Below, in pieces: positions 43,360 through 52,090 of a stretch of 64,000 nucleotides of DNA. This DNA comes from Chitinophagaceae bacterium UBA1930 (GTDB lineage: Bacteria > Bacteroidota > Bacteroidia > Chitinophagales > Chitinophagaceae). The stretch spans positions 868,001 to 932,000 of the forward strand of contig DDFK01000002.1 of assembly GCA_002337145.1 (NCBI GenBank), given 5' to 3'. Positions within the stretch are counted from its first letter, which is position 1. Every line of letters starts with the position of its first letter. Both the position numbers and the translations under genes were made by a program. Below the pieces are notes generated by a model. That model saw nothing but the letters and a program-made list of their open reading frames with translations. It searched no databases and was not told the DNA's origin.

Positions 43360-45042
43360 ATGAACAATAAACTCGCTTCACCGGCACCCGTAAAATACAC
43401 GGTATCTGATTACATAGCAGACCGTTTAAAAGAACTGGATATACAACACATTTTTGATGTGCCAGGGGATTTTGTCACCAACTTTATGAATGTTGTGGTT
43501 GACAAGCACCCGGAAATAAAATTCATTACAACACCCAATGAATTGATAGCAGGATATTCTGCTGATGCCTACACCCGTTTGAACGGTGCAGGGGCCGTTG
43601 CCGTAACCTATGGTGTTGGTGCTTTCAGTTTGCTAAATGCGGTTGCCGGTGCTTTTGTTGAACGCAACCCCCTGATTGTGTTGAACGGTTGCCCATCCAC
43701 TTCCGACAGGGTGTACGAAGACCAGAAAGGTGTGCTAATACACCACAGTACAGGCAATTTTGCTACCGACATGAACGTGTATAAAAATGTTACAGTGGCT
43801 GCCGTTTCTATTGGCGACCCAACAAAAGCCCCAGCAATGATTGATGAAACCATTGAAGCGGCTTTTAAGTGGAGAAGGCCTGTGTACATAGAAGTATGGA
43901 AGGATGTTTGGCAAATGGACTGCGAGAAACCAACCGGCAAACTGAAACTGGAAACACCTGTTAGCGACCCCGATGTTTTAAAAGCTGCAGTAGCCAGTAT
44001 AGTGGACCGGATAATCAACGCAAAGAACCCGTTATTCTGGGCCGGGATAGAACTGGGGCGTTACAACTTGCAGGCATCTTTCAAGAAACTGCTGGCACAA
44101 ACAAATATTCCTTATGTAACCACCCTGTTGGCAAAATCGGTGATTGCCGAAAACAATGAATGGTTTAAAGGGGTGTACACTGGTTCGGCATGTGAGTTGC
44201 CCATACGCACTGCTGTAAACAAGAGCGATTTGTTTATTGGTCTTGGTACCATTGTTACCGACGATTATTTGAACCTTGTAAACACCAAATATGCCGACAT
44301 GATTGTGGTGTACAATGGTAAAGTGCGTGTAGGTTACCAAGAATACAACAACGTGTACCTGGCAGATATAATGAAGGCATTGCTTGCAGTAAAAACAGTA
44401 AAGGGTATCTATACACCAAAGGCTATTGCCAAAAAAGAAGTAAAAGCAAAAGCAGTTGCAAAAGGCAACCTTACCTTCAATACTTTTTTTGATGTAGTGA
44501 AGCCCTGGCTGGATGACAGCATGACTGTATTGATTGATGAAAGCGACTCCATGTACGTGGCATCAGACATACAGAGCAATAGGGCCAATTCATTTGTATC
44601 AGAAGCAGCATGGGGCTCCATTGGTTATGCAGCAGGTGCAGCGGCGGGTGCTGCACTCTCAACCAAATACAGACCAGTGGTATTTGCAGGCGATGGTGGC
44701 TTTCACATGATTGCCCAATGCCTGGAAACATTGGTACAGTATTGTCCCGGCAGCATTGTATTTGTAATGAACAATGCCATATTCGGTATAGAGCAGGCCC
44801 TGATTAATTGGAAGGCATTTGACGACCCAAGCACATTCGAATCCTACAACCTTTTTCCTGTATGGAAATATGGTGCACTGGCCGAAACATTTGGTGCAAA
44901 GGCCTACCGTATAACAACGATTGAAGAACTGGTAGCTTTACTGCCCGAACTGAAACAGAACAAAAATGTGGTATCCCTGATTGATGTAGTGATACCTACA
45001 ACGGATCTGCCACCACAGATTAAAAGGTTGGCAACGGAATAG
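43360..45042 (+). CDS. Thiamine-diphosphate-dependent 2-keto-acid decarboxylase (pyruvate/indolepyruvate decarboxylase family)
   Basis: 560 residues. The N-terminal Pyr domain has the ThDP-activating glutamate (TTPNELIAGYSADAYTR, Glu61) and the His-His pair (VLIHHSTGNF, His128-His129) diagnostic of the PDC/IPDC group. The C-terminal domain has the ThDP/Mg site GDGGFHMIAQCLE...MNNAIFGIEQAL, including the downstream Glu. The family decarboxylates pyruvate, indolepyruvate or phenylpyruvate to aldehydes. It starts two bases after the amine oxidase stop, so the pair probably turns an amino acid into a keto acid and then an aldehyde. Confidence 0.9.
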   Translation: MNNKLASPAPVKYTVSDYIADRLKELDIQHIFDVPGDFVTNFMNVVVDKHPEIKFITTPNELIAGYSADAYTRLNGAGAVAVTYGVGAFSLLNAVAGAFVERNPLIVLNGCPSTSDRVYEDQKGVLIHHSTGNFATDMNVYKNVTVAAVSIGDPTKAPAMIDETIEAAFKWRRPVYIEVWKDVWQMDCEKPTGKLKLETPVSDPDVLKAAVASIVDRIINAKNPLFWAGIELGRYNLQASFKKLLAQTNIPYVTTLLAKSVIAENNEWFKGVYTGSACELPIRTAVNKSDLFIGLGTIVTDDYLNLVNTKYADMIVVYNGKVRVGYQEYNNVYLADIMKALLAVKTVKGIYTPKAIAKKEVKAKAVAKGNLTFNTFFDVVKPWLDDSMTVLIDESDSMYVASDIQSNRANSFVSEAAWGSIGYAAGAAAGAALSTKYRPVVFAGDGGFHMIAQCLETLVQYCPGSIVFVMNNAIFGIEQALINWKAFDDPSTFESYNLFPVWKYGALAETFGAKAYRITTIEELVALLPELKQNKNVVSLIDVVIPTTDLPPQIKRLATE

Positions 45043-45061
45043 TGGTATTTATTACTGCAAC

Positions 45062-45094
45062 AAAAATAGCCTTGCATTATGCAAGGCTATTTTT
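45062..45094. terminator. Bidirectional terminator
   Basis: AAAAATAGCCTTGC / GCAAGGCTATTTTT hairpin between the convergent decarboxylase (ends 45042) and the barrel-like gene (ends 45120). Confidence 0.92.
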
Positions 45095-45119
45095 GTTTAA
45101 GGACGCTATAAGATTTTAA

Positions 45120-46361
45120 TTAAAACAGACTGAACTTTTCAGGTAAAGTCAATTTGAAATTTAAATTGGTAGTGATAGTTGAAGAACTGTTTTTGTAATT
45201 CTTTTCATAACCAGCATATACATTCAGCCATATACCATCCATAATATTCAGTTCGGCACCTAAATTAAACAGCAGCTTGTTCTCGTCTAGTTTCCCGGTA
45301 TAGCCATACTGAAGTTCGGCAAAGCCCTTAACCCTGTTGGTGCCAACCAGGTACCTTACAGGTAAATAAAAATTGAAATAAGACTTGTTGGCATTTGCTT
45401 TAACGGTATCGGTAAGGTTTTTCGAAATCTGTGCGTTTATTCCAATCAATAACTGGCCATGCTTGCCCGCCTTCTTGGCATAAGTTGCCCATAACTGTGC
45501 ATTATTGAAAAGTATATTCTTTACCAGGCTGTCCGGCGAAGAGGATAGATAGGAAAAAGCAACATCTAATTTGTCATCGTTCCAATGGTCTTTTTTATAT
45601 TGGTCTTTTTCTTTCTTTAACCAGTTCTCAAAACTTTGTGTGGAATCGTTAACAGGGTTGGGGTCGTTTGTAAGGGTGGGGCAGAAATATTTTTGAAAAT
45701 TGATGAACTTCTTTTGCCATACAGAATCCTTTTTCTTAAGCCTTATATCAAGTTCATATTCCCAATCCACCAAACTGTCTATCTTATCGTGGGCAATATT
45801 GTCATCGCCCAGCCAACTTTTTACAGAATCTATGTTGGCCTGTGCAAATTTCTTTCTGCAATCGCTTGTTTCATGTCTGAACTTTTGTAGCTTTTCTGCA
45901 ATCCTTTTCAGTTCATCCATATCGGTGGCAAAATCACCTTTGCTTATCAAGCTAATCCTTACACCCAATGCCAGGTTCCTGCCCGATGGGGATAATAAAC
46001 TATCGGTAGAAGACCCCAATGATATGCGTAGGCTATTGATTATTTTGTTTGCAGCATATTTCTTTAACTCGGTAGGGGCCTTGTTTGCATTTAAGAGCAA
46101 TGCAGGCGATATTTCCATTGCAAATGCTTTGGGTATAACAGCCTTGCCGTTATTGCTGAACGAAGAGACACTTACGGCCAACGCATGCGGGGTAGAGGGT
46201 CTTAATATATTGGACGGCTCCGTGCCCAATGCCTTAAAAGCCGGCATGTCTGGTACAACAAAATTCAGTTTCATATTGCTCAGCAAGGCAGAGTCAATAT
46301 TCTGTGCTTTTGCCAACAAAATCAATAGACACAAGGATAGCAATAGTATTGTTTTCTTCAT
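45120..46361 (-). CDS. Exported outer-membrane beta-barrel-like protein
   Basis: 413 residues from ATG 46361, which starts a signal peptide (MKKTILLLSLCLLILLAKAQ). The middle (about 150-270) is charged and helical with Trp/Lys-rich segments. The last 130 residues alternate strands and turns (GKHGQLLIGINAQISKN, FAELQYGYTGKLDE, LNVYAGYEKNY) and the chain ends in Phe (LPEKFSLF), the usual signature of an outer-membrane barrel. Last gene of a three-gene minus-strand operon. No family recognised. Confidence 0.65.
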   Translation of the reverse strand: MKKTILLLSLCLLILLAKAQNIDSALLSNMKLNFVVPDMPAFKALGTEPSNILRPSTPHALAVSVSSFSNNGKAVIPKAFAMEISPALLLNANKAPTELKKYAANKIINSLRISLGSSTDSLLSPSGRNLALGVRISLISKGDFATDMDELKRIAEKLQKFRHETSDCRKKFAQANIDSVKSWLGDDNIAHDKIDSLVDWEYELDIRLKKKDSVWQKKFINFQKYFCPTLTNDPNPVNDSTQSFENWLKKEKDQYKKDHWNDDKLDVAFSYLSSSPDSLVKNILFNNAQLWATYAKKAGKHGQLLIGINAQISKNLTDTVKANANKSYFNFYLPVRYLVGTNRVKGFAELQYGYTGKLDENKLLFNLGAELNIMDGIWLNVYAGYEKNYKNSSSTITTNLNFKLTLPEKFSLF

Positions 46362-46365
46362 GCAT

Positions 46366-46764
46366 TTATGATTTTGCAACAAGTTTTACAAATAGCAAAG
46401 AATATTGGGCTTTGCCCGATAGTTGTGTTGTTGGATCGGTAGGGTCTGTCTGGTCCACTGCAGAGCCAATCAGTTTTCCGTCCTGAAATATCTGTAACGA
46501 GATTTTATAGGTTTTGTCCACATTGGGATTATTGCCATAAAAGCCTGTTTCAAGTTTAACCCTTCTTCCATTATTGGCAGCAATGGGCGTAGGCAATGTA
46601 ACGGAGTCATCATTGGGGTTTAGATTATCGCCTTGCAATAAGGTGGTTTGCAGGTTGCTATTGTTCTCTTTTAGGTACATTTCATAGTCTGCAACCATGT
46701 TTCCTAAAAAAGTTGCCTTGGCAATAATTGCACCACCGGCAGGGTTAAATGTTGCTGTTTCCAT
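46366..46764 (-). CDS. Hypothetical protein of the envelope operon
   Basis: 132 residues, no signal peptide, beta-rich (FNPAGGAIIAKATFLG, RVKLETGFYGNNPNVDKTYKI in part) with a low-complexity Asp/Pro/Thr loop (DQTDPTDPTTQ). Four bases separate its stop codon from the next gene's start, and six separate its start from the upstream gene. No family recognised. In size and all-beta character it resembles the signal-less proteins of the neighbouring units. Confidence 0.65.
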   Translation of the reverse strand: METATFNPAGGAIIAKATFLGNMVADYEMYLKENNSNLQTTLLQGDNLNPNDDSVTLPTPIAANNGRRVKLETGFYGNNPNVDKTYKISLQIFQDGKLIGSAVDQTDPTDPTTQLSGKAQYSLLFVKLVAKS

Positions 46765-46770
46765 TTTGGT

Positions 46771-47406
46771 CTATTTATTTTCAGTTGATTTCAATGCAGC
46801 ATAGGTACCTGCACTCAGCCCAAGCAAGATAAGGTTGTTGTCTGAAATGATGGGCATTACCCCATTCACAATATCGCTGCTGGAACTATAGGTAACCTCT
46901 TTCAGTTGCTTGATGGTATAATAAATGAACCATAACCCAAAAATAAAATTGAACATAAATGCCTGGAAACGGTGTATGCTAATGCCTGTTTTGTCCGAAA
47001 GTATGTCCAGCCAAAAACCGTTGCTTTTTTCATCCTTGCTAAGTGGTTCAGGAGCGGGAGTGGGGTTGGCTGTTTCCGCAGTATTGGCAGCGGCTGTGGC
47101 AGCGGCTTTGTAGTTTGTTTCGTCGCTAATATCAATAATTCTTGCAGAAGCTGTGGTTAAAGTACCTATGCCAAGCAATACTAGGGTAGAGGAATTCAGA
47201 GTAGGTATCTGCCCCGACGAAATAAGGGTGGCAATAAACGAAGCCAATACAATAAACGTCCACCACAACAACTGCAGGCGGGCATAACTGTAAGGTTTTG
47301 GCGAAGCTGTGCTTGCATCGCAAATAATGCAATAACGTTTCTGCAAAAGCAACGCTATAATAAAAAGTGCTGCAAAAACAAATAGGTAAACAAGTCTTGC
47401 GTCCAT
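46771..47406 (-). CDS. Membrane protein of the envelope operon
   Basis: 211 residues with four or so transmembrane helices (YLFVFAALFIIALLL, LLWWTFIVLASFIATLI, FMFNFIFGLWFIYYTI, NLILLGLSAGTYAAL) and a cytoplasmic or periplasmic Ala/Pro/Thr-rich loop between the second pair. Two Cys (CIICD) lie just after the first helix. First gene of the operon; its upstream region carries the strict palindrome at 47537 and a promoter-like TACCTTGG near 47460 on the minus strand. Function unknown. Confidence 0.7.
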   Translation of the reverse strand: MDARLVYLFVFAALFIIALLLQKRYCIICDASTASPKPYSYARLQLLWWTFIVLASFIATLISSGQIPTLNSSTLVLLGIGTLTTASARIIDISDETNYKAAATAAANTAETANPTPAPEPLSKDEKSNGFWLDILSDKTGISIHRFQAFMFNFIFGLWFIYYTIKQLKEVTYSSSSDIVNGVMPIISDNNLILLGLSAGTYAALKSTENK

Positions 47407-47536
47407 AATGATAAAGGTTTAGTTGCCCGGCCGGGCTTTAAAGGGTTGGTATTACACGTTACCAAGGTATAGATGCAGTTATCAACATGCAAGCGTATTG
47501 GCTCGCCTTTTTATGCGTGGATGCCGAAAATAAAAT

Positions 47537-47550
47537 GCGTAGTTATACGC
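47537..47550. promoter_or_regulatory. Palindromic operator candidate GCGTA-GTTA-TACGC
   Basis: Strict palindrome 131 bases upstream of the envelope operon. Its inner spacer GTTA matches that of the sites at 24834 (read in reverse) and 24953. Confidence 0.65.
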
Positions 47551-47619
47551 TAACTGCAATGACTTATTTAACCCACTTTTACAGTCAGCAAGATTCTTTA
47601 TTTGGGGTATCATTTAGTA

Positions 47620-47652
47620 AGGCCTCCGTTCCCACGGAGGCTTTATTTTTTA
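47620..47652 (+). terminator. Terminator-like hairpin
   Basis: GCCTCCG-ttccca-CGGAGGC followed by TTTATTTTTT. There is no gene immediately upstream on the plus strand, so it may end a short untranslated RNA or act as a boundary. Confidence 0.7.
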
Positions 47653-47855
47653 TATATAGATGCTTTATAAAAATCAGTCAATGCCTCCTGTCTACCTGCA
47701 TATTTACCCTATAAACCACCACCTGCCTACCCCTGATGCCATTGTTGCTGTTTTGTAGCATTTTTCTTGCTGTTTTTTGCAGATTATGCGGGTAAAACTT
47801 TTGCTTTCATATAAACGCCGCAACCCCTACTTTTACAGCCCCAAATTGAAGTAAA

Positions 47856-48836
47856 ATGCCTCAATACCCAAATAGACAGTTTCTGGAATTTGAACAGCCC
47901 ATCAAGGAATTGTATGAGCAAATAGAACAGACGAAAAAATTGGCGGAGAAGAACCCCAAGATTGACTACTCATCCACACTACAACAATTAGAAGCCTCCA
48001 TACTGGAAAAACGGAAAGAAATCACGGCCCACCTTAGCCCTTGGCAGCGTGTGCAGCTGAGCCGCCATCCAGACAGGCCCTATACCTTGAAGTATATTGA
48101 AAAAATGACCACCAATTTCCTGGAACTACATGGCGACAGGAACGTGAAGGACGATAAAGCTATGGTGGGCGGCTTTGCCGAATTGGATGGCGAAACCGTA
48201 ATGTTTATCGGTCAGCAAAAAGGCATCAACACCAAAACAAGGCAATTGCGGAACTTTGGTATGGCCAACCCCGAAGGTTACCGTAAGGCCCTGCGTTTGA
48301 TGCGTTTGGCCGAAAAATTTAATAAACCTGTAGTTTGTTTAATTGATACGCCGGGTGCATTTCCCGGTCTTGAAGCAGAGGAACGTGGACAGGGCGAAGC
48401 CATTGCCAGGAATATTTATGAAATGGTACGCCTGAAAGTGCCCATTATTGTGGTAATCATTGGCGAAGGTGCAAGCGGCGGTGCCTTAGGCATTGGCGTT
48501 GGCGATAAGACATTGATGATGGAAAATACCTGGTACACCGTTATTTCACCCGAAAGCTGTAGCAGCATCTTATGGCGTACCTGGGAGAAAAAAGAAATTG
48601 CAGCCGAACAGCTACGTTTAACCGCAACAGATATGAAAGGGTTTGGGCTGGTAGATGAAATTGTACCTGAACCGGATGGTGGTGCACATTGGGATTACGA
48701 CGGTGCCGCAAAAATTCTGAAACAGCATATTGCTACTGCATTAAACGAATTCAAGAATATCAGCCCAGAGCAAAGAATAGACAATAGGATTGTCAAGTTT
48801 GAGAAGATGGGCTCTTGGGATGAAGTGGCTGTGTAA
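47856..48836 (+). CDS. accA: Acetyl-CoA carboxylase carboxyltransferase subunit alpha
   Basis: 326 residues, normal length. An N-terminal helical region is followed by RVQLSRHPDRPYTLKYIEKM and the crotonase-fold core (GGFAELDGETVMFIGQQKG, NFGMANPEGYRKALRLMRLAEKF, IDTPGAFPGLEAEERGQGEAIARN, IGEGASGGALGIGVGD), all highly conserved in AccA. With AccD it transfers the carboxyl group from biotin to acetyl-CoA, the first step of fatty-acid synthesis. It stands alone here; accD is not in the window. Confidence 0.97.
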   Translation: MPQYPNRQFLEFEQPIKELYEQIEQTKKLAEKNPKIDYSSTLQQLEASILEKRKEITAHLSPWQRVQLSRHPDRPYTLKYIEKMTTNFLELHGDRNVKDDKAMVGGFAELDGETVMFIGQQKGINTKTRQLRNFGMANPEGYRKALRLMRLAEKFNKPVVCLIDTPGAFPGLEAEERGQGEAIARNIYEMVRLKVPIIVVIIGEGASGGALGIGVGDKTLMMENTWYTVISPESCSSILWRTWEKKEIAAEQLRLTATDMKGFGLVDEIVPEPDGGAHWDYDGAAKILKQHIATALNEFKNISPEQRIDNRIVKFEKMGSWDEVAV

Positions 48837-48854
48837 GAACAGGAAAAAAACGAT

Positions 48855-48923
48855 GTAACCAGCAAACCGGGCATTGCCCAACTGCATAGGCGTCGCACCC
48901 ATCAGCCAAAGGATATTGCCCCG
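48855..48923. repeat. Dispersed ~70-bp repeat, copy 1
   Basis: Starts GTAACCA and contains GGCGTCGCACCCATCA at 48889-48904. It aligns with 63001-63069 with one indel and scattered changes, and like that copy it begins soon after a stop codon. Confidence 0.65.
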
Positions 48924-49010
48924 CATCCTGCATCTAGCAATCTCAATAGGAGCATGGTTGTTCTTTTCGGCCTTTTAATATAATCATACATCAAAAATCA
49001 TACATCAAAA

Positions 49011-49892
49011 ATGTCTTTACGTCCCCAGCTTACAGGCACCGGTGTGGCCTTGATTACACCATTCAAAAAAGATGAATCAATAGACTTTGATGCACTGGGC
49101 AAGGTAATCGACTTTACCATTGCCGGTGGTGTGGAATACCTGGTAACGCTTGGCACAACAGGCGAAACACCAACACTGGATAAGCAGGAGAAGCTGGACA
49201 TTGTGAACTATACTTTTGAAAAAGTAAACAACCGTGTACCCATTGTTGTGGGTATTGGTGGCAACAATACCAAGGAAGTAATAAACGATTTACAAAACTT
49301 CCCATTAGATAAAGCAGTTGCTGTATTAAGTGCATCGCCCTATTACAGTAAACCTTCGCAAGAAGGTTTGTTTCAACACTACAAAGCATTGGCAGAAGCA
49401 TCGCCCAAACCCATATTGCTGTATAATGTACCTGGCCGTACCGGCAGGAACCTGGCTGCTGCAACAACCATACGTTTGGCAAATGAAGTAGACAATATTG
49501 CAGGCATTAAAGAAGCTTCTGACGATATGAACCAAATGATGCAGCTATTACGCGACAGGCCAGAAAATTTTTTGGTAGTAAGTGGCGACGATGCATTGAC
49601 CTTACCCCAAATGGGTTGTGGCATTGATGGCACCATTAGCGTGGCTGCCAACGCCTTCCCAAAAGAATTTTCAGACATGGTGCGTTTCTGTTTGAAGAAC
49701 AATTTTGAAGCAGCAAGAAAAATACATTACACCTTATTGGAAGCATACGATCTGTTGTTTGTAGAGAACAACCCGGCTGGAGTTAAAGGCTTTTTGTACG
49801 AACTGGCGTTGATAGAGAATATGCTTCGCCTGCCGGTAACACCTTTAAGCGGTAACGTTCAGCAACAGGTTAAAAAGTTTTTGATGAAGTAG
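49011..49892 (+). CDS. dapA: 4-hydroxy-tetrahydrodipicolinate synthase
   Basis: 293 residues, typical length. GTGVALITPFKKDESIDFDAL at the start, GTTGETPTL (substrate-binding Thr-Thr), YNVPGRTGRNL with the catalytic Tyr, and the Schiff-base lysine in IAGIKEASDD. It condenses pyruvate and aspartate semialdehyde in lysine/diaminopimelate synthesis. A short direct duplication (ATCATACATCAAAA) lies just before the start. Confidence 0.97.
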   Translation: MSLRPQLTGTGVALITPFKKDESIDFDALGKVIDFTIAGGVEYLVTLGTTGETPTLDKQEKLDIVNYTFEKVNNRVPIVVGIGGNNTKEVINDLQNFPLDKAVAVLSASPYYSKPSQEGLFQHYKALAEASPKPILLYNVPGRTGRNLAAATTIRLANEVDNIAGIKEASDDMNQMMQLLRDRPENFLVVSGDDALTLPQMGCGIDGTISVAANAFPKEFSDMVRFCLKNNFEAARKIHYTLLEAYDLLFVENNPAGVKGFLYELALIENMLRLPVTPLSGNVQQQVKKFLMK

Positions 49893-49942
49893 ATTCAAGC
49901 TTAGTAATTTAAGCTCATGTTTATTCACCAGTTGATGTGTGC

Positions 49943-49958
49943 CCCGATAACTATCGGG
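49943..49958. repeat. Short palindrome common in Bacteroidota intergenic DNA
   Basis: CCCGATAACTATCGGG, a 6-bp perfect stem, between dapA and cmk. Confidence 0.6.
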
Positions 49959-50023
49959 ATCACGGAAGTTGAAGTATATCCTTATGCTGGTTACCTATAA
50001 ATTACTGTATTTATAATTTGGTC

Positions 50024-50704
50024 ATGAACAAAATTATTATAGCGATAGACGGCTACTCATCCTGTGGCAAAAGTACTTTGGCAAAGCAACTGTCAAAGAA
50101 GTTGGGCTATGTGTTTGTGGATAGCGGTGCCATGTACCGTGCTATAACCTTGTATTTTCTGCGGCAGCATATTGACTGGAACAATGTGGACGAAGTGAAC
50201 GAAGCATTGCAAAGTATATCGCTGGATTTTGAATACAATGATGAGACCGGCAAAAGCGATATGCTGCTGAACGATGAAAATGTGGAACTGCTGATACGTG
50301 AAATGCTGGTAAGTGAAAGTGTAAGCCCCGTTTCGGCCATCAAGGAAGTACGTGAATTTGCGGTGGCACAGCAACAGAAAATGGGAGAGAAGAAAGGTAT
50401 TGTAATGGATGGCCGAGATATTGGTACCACTGTTTTTCCCAAAGCCGAACTGAAAATTTTTGTAACGGCCGATGTTGCCGTACGTGTGGAAAGAAGGTAC
50501 AAGGAACTGGTTGTCACCAACCCCAATATATCTATTGAAGAGATCAAGAACAACCTTGAAATGCGTGACTATATTGACAGTAACCGTGAGTTCAGTCCGC
50601 TACGCAAAGCCGATGATGCCATTGTGTTGGACAACAGCAACATAACCCGTGAGGAGCAATTGGCACTGGCATTAAAATGGGCCAAAGAAAAAATGGCTAA
50701 CTAA
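50024..50704 (+). CDS. cmk: Cytidylate kinase
   Basis: 226 residues from ATG 50024 (a TTG two codons upstream is less likely). P-loop IDGYSSCGKST, VDSGAMYRAITLYFL, and DGRDIGTTVFPKAELKIF are diagnostic of CMP kinase. It phosphorylates CMP and dCMP. Its 3' end overlaps the convergent ispH gene by 8 bases. Confidence 0.95.
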   Translation: MNKIIIAIDGYSSCGKSTLAKQLSKKLGYVFVDSGAMYRAITLYFLRQHIDWNNVDEVNEALQSISLDFEYNDETGKSDMLLNDENVELLIREMLVSESVSPVSAIKEVREFAVAQQQKMGEKKGIVMDGRDIGTTVFPKAELKIFVTADVAVRVERRYKELVVTNPNISIEEIKNNLEMRDYIDSNREFSPLRKADDAIVLDNSNITREEQLALALKWAKEKMAN

Positions 50705-51923
50705 AATGCTCAATAATGGCATCTACGTTTTTTTCGGCATTGTAATAACCCGCCAATTTTTTCACCACTGCTTCCACCACTGCATCGGGGCAGCTTGCAC
50801 CGCTAGTGATCAAAACTTTTACAGGGTCTTTTTCTGGTAAGAAATCATTCACTACCCTTTGCTCTTTTGTTTGCCAATTGCAATCCACGATCTCGTGTTT
50901 GCTGATGATCCTTTCTGGCGAATCGATAAAATAAGTAGGCAGTTTCTGTTCGCACAGTTCCACCAAATGCGATGTGTTGGATGAGTTGTAACCACCAATT
51001 ACAATGGCCAAATCAGCATCGGTTTCCAATAAGCCGGCAACGGCAGTCTGGTTATCGTTGGTTGCATAGCAGAGTGTATCCCTTGTATCTGCAAACCGCT
51101 CCGAAACATTTGTTGCATCAAGGTTGTACTGCTGTATCATTACACTTTTCAAATAATCGGCAATGGCTTGTGTATCTGTTGCCAATTGTGTGGTCTGGTT
51201 AATGACACCAATTTTTTGCAGGTCTTTGGTAATGTCAAAGCCTTCACTGAAACGTCCTTTAAACTCCGTATAAAACTGTTCGGCAGGTTTATCGCCGGTA
51301 ATGTATTTGGCCAGTTCCACGGTTTCTGCAATATCGTTCACCACAATGGATGGCGTGTTGGATGAGGCATGCGAAAACGTGGCCCTTGTTTCTTCATGCT
51401 TGGGCTTGCCATGAATAACAATGCTGTAACCTTTCTTGGCAATCTGCTCGCCACGGTTCCAAACCTTTTCCACAAACGGGCAGGTGGTATTGTATTGCTC
51501 TGTTGGTATACCTTTTTCGTTCAGCATTTTCTCAATGCCCAATGTGGTACCAAATGCAGGTATCAAAACAATATCCTCTTTTGTTATTGCTTCAAAAGGT
51601 ATAATCTGTTTGCCATAAGTGTCCTGTAAAAACTGTACGCCCCGTTCAATCAGATCTTTGTTCACTTGCGGGTTGTGTATCATTTCGCTTAATAGAAAAA
51701 TCCTTTTACCCGGGTTTTCATCAATGGTCCTGAAAGCAATTTCAATGGCATTTTCCACCCCATAACAAAACCCGAAATGCCGTGCAAGGTAAATTTGTAA
51801 AAACCCAAAATCAAGCAGCGTAGGTGTGAAATCCTTCTTCAGCTTATCCTCCTGTTTACGCTTATTCTTGATGGCACTGATCAATGGGCTTCGGTAAATA
51901 TTGGGAACATTAAATTGCTTCAT
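50697..51923 (-). CDS. ispH: 4-hydroxy-3-methylbut-2-enyl diphosphate reductase, long Bacteroidota form
   Basis: 408 residues from ATG 51923; upstream in-frame codons are rejected because the N-terminus MKQFNVPNIYRSPLI matches the long Bacteroidota form. Iron-sulfur cluster cysteines are in HFGFCYGVENAI (Cys53), NTTCPFVEKVW and GASCPDAVVEAV. Substrate-binding HNPQVNKDLIERG and GKPKHEETRATFSHA are also present. Last step of the MEP isoprenoid pathway. Confidence 0.95.
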   Translation of the reverse strand: MKQFNVPNIYRSPLISAIKNKRKQEDKLKKDFTPTLLDFGFLQIYLARHFGFCYGVENAIEIAFRTIDENPGKRIFLLSEMIHNPQVNKDLIERGVQFLQDTYGKQIIPFEAITKEDIVLIPAFGTTLGIEKMLNEKGIPTEQYNTTCPFVEKVWNRGEQIAKKGYSIVIHGKPKHEETRATFSHASSNTPSIVVNDIAETVELAKYITGDKPAEQFYTEFKGRFSEGFDITKDLQKIGVINQTTQLATDTQAIADYLKSVMIQQYNLDATNVSERFADTRDTLCYATNDNQTAVAGLLETDADLAIVIGGYNSSNTSHLVELCEQKLPTYFIDSPERIISKHEIVDCNWQTKEQRVVNDFLPEKDPVKVLITSGASCPDAVVEAVVKKLAGYYNAEKNVDAIIEHFS

Positions 51924-52005
51924 ACTTATATGGTAACAGGTAGCAAATGTACAAAGTTCAATGGCAACCTTAGTTTCAAACGAATAACTGTTCGTTAAAA
52001 AACAT

Positions 52006-52035
52006 TTTGCCACGAAACATTTTCTACTATTTTTG
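52006..52035 (+). promoter_or_regulatory. Bacteroidota-type promoter of the his operon
   Basis: -33 TTTG (52006-52009), 18-base spacer, -7 box TATTTTTG (52028-52035, consensus TAnnTTTG). The start point is expected about 5-6 bases after the box, which falls on the ATG of the leader peptide. Confidence 0.65.
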
Positions 52036-52039
52036 TGGA

Positions 52040-52090
52040 ATGATAACAGTACAACACATCCATCATCATCATAACTTACCCAACGGGTAG
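52040..52090 (+). CDS. hisL: his operon leader peptide
   Basis: 16-residue peptide MITVQHIHHHHNLPNG with five His codons, four consecutive (52061-52072). It precedes hisG and overlaps the first attenuator hairpin. Ribosome stalling at the His codons when charged tRNA-His is scarce would free the antiterminator. There is no ribosome-binding site: the ATG lies 5 bases from the -7 box. Confidence 0.85.
   Translation: MITVQHIHHHHNLPNG

Larger units (their letters stand above)
47407..47855. other. Divergent intergenic region between the envelope operon and accA
   Basis: Contains the operator candidate at 47537 and a terminator-like hairpin at 47620-47652. No gene recognised. It marks the boundary between the accessory region and conserved metabolic genes. 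Confidence 0.5.

Noticed and set aside
46304..46486. Plus-strand small frame near the envelope operon
   Set aside because: It overlaps two well-supported minus-strand genes, with no supporting start signal.
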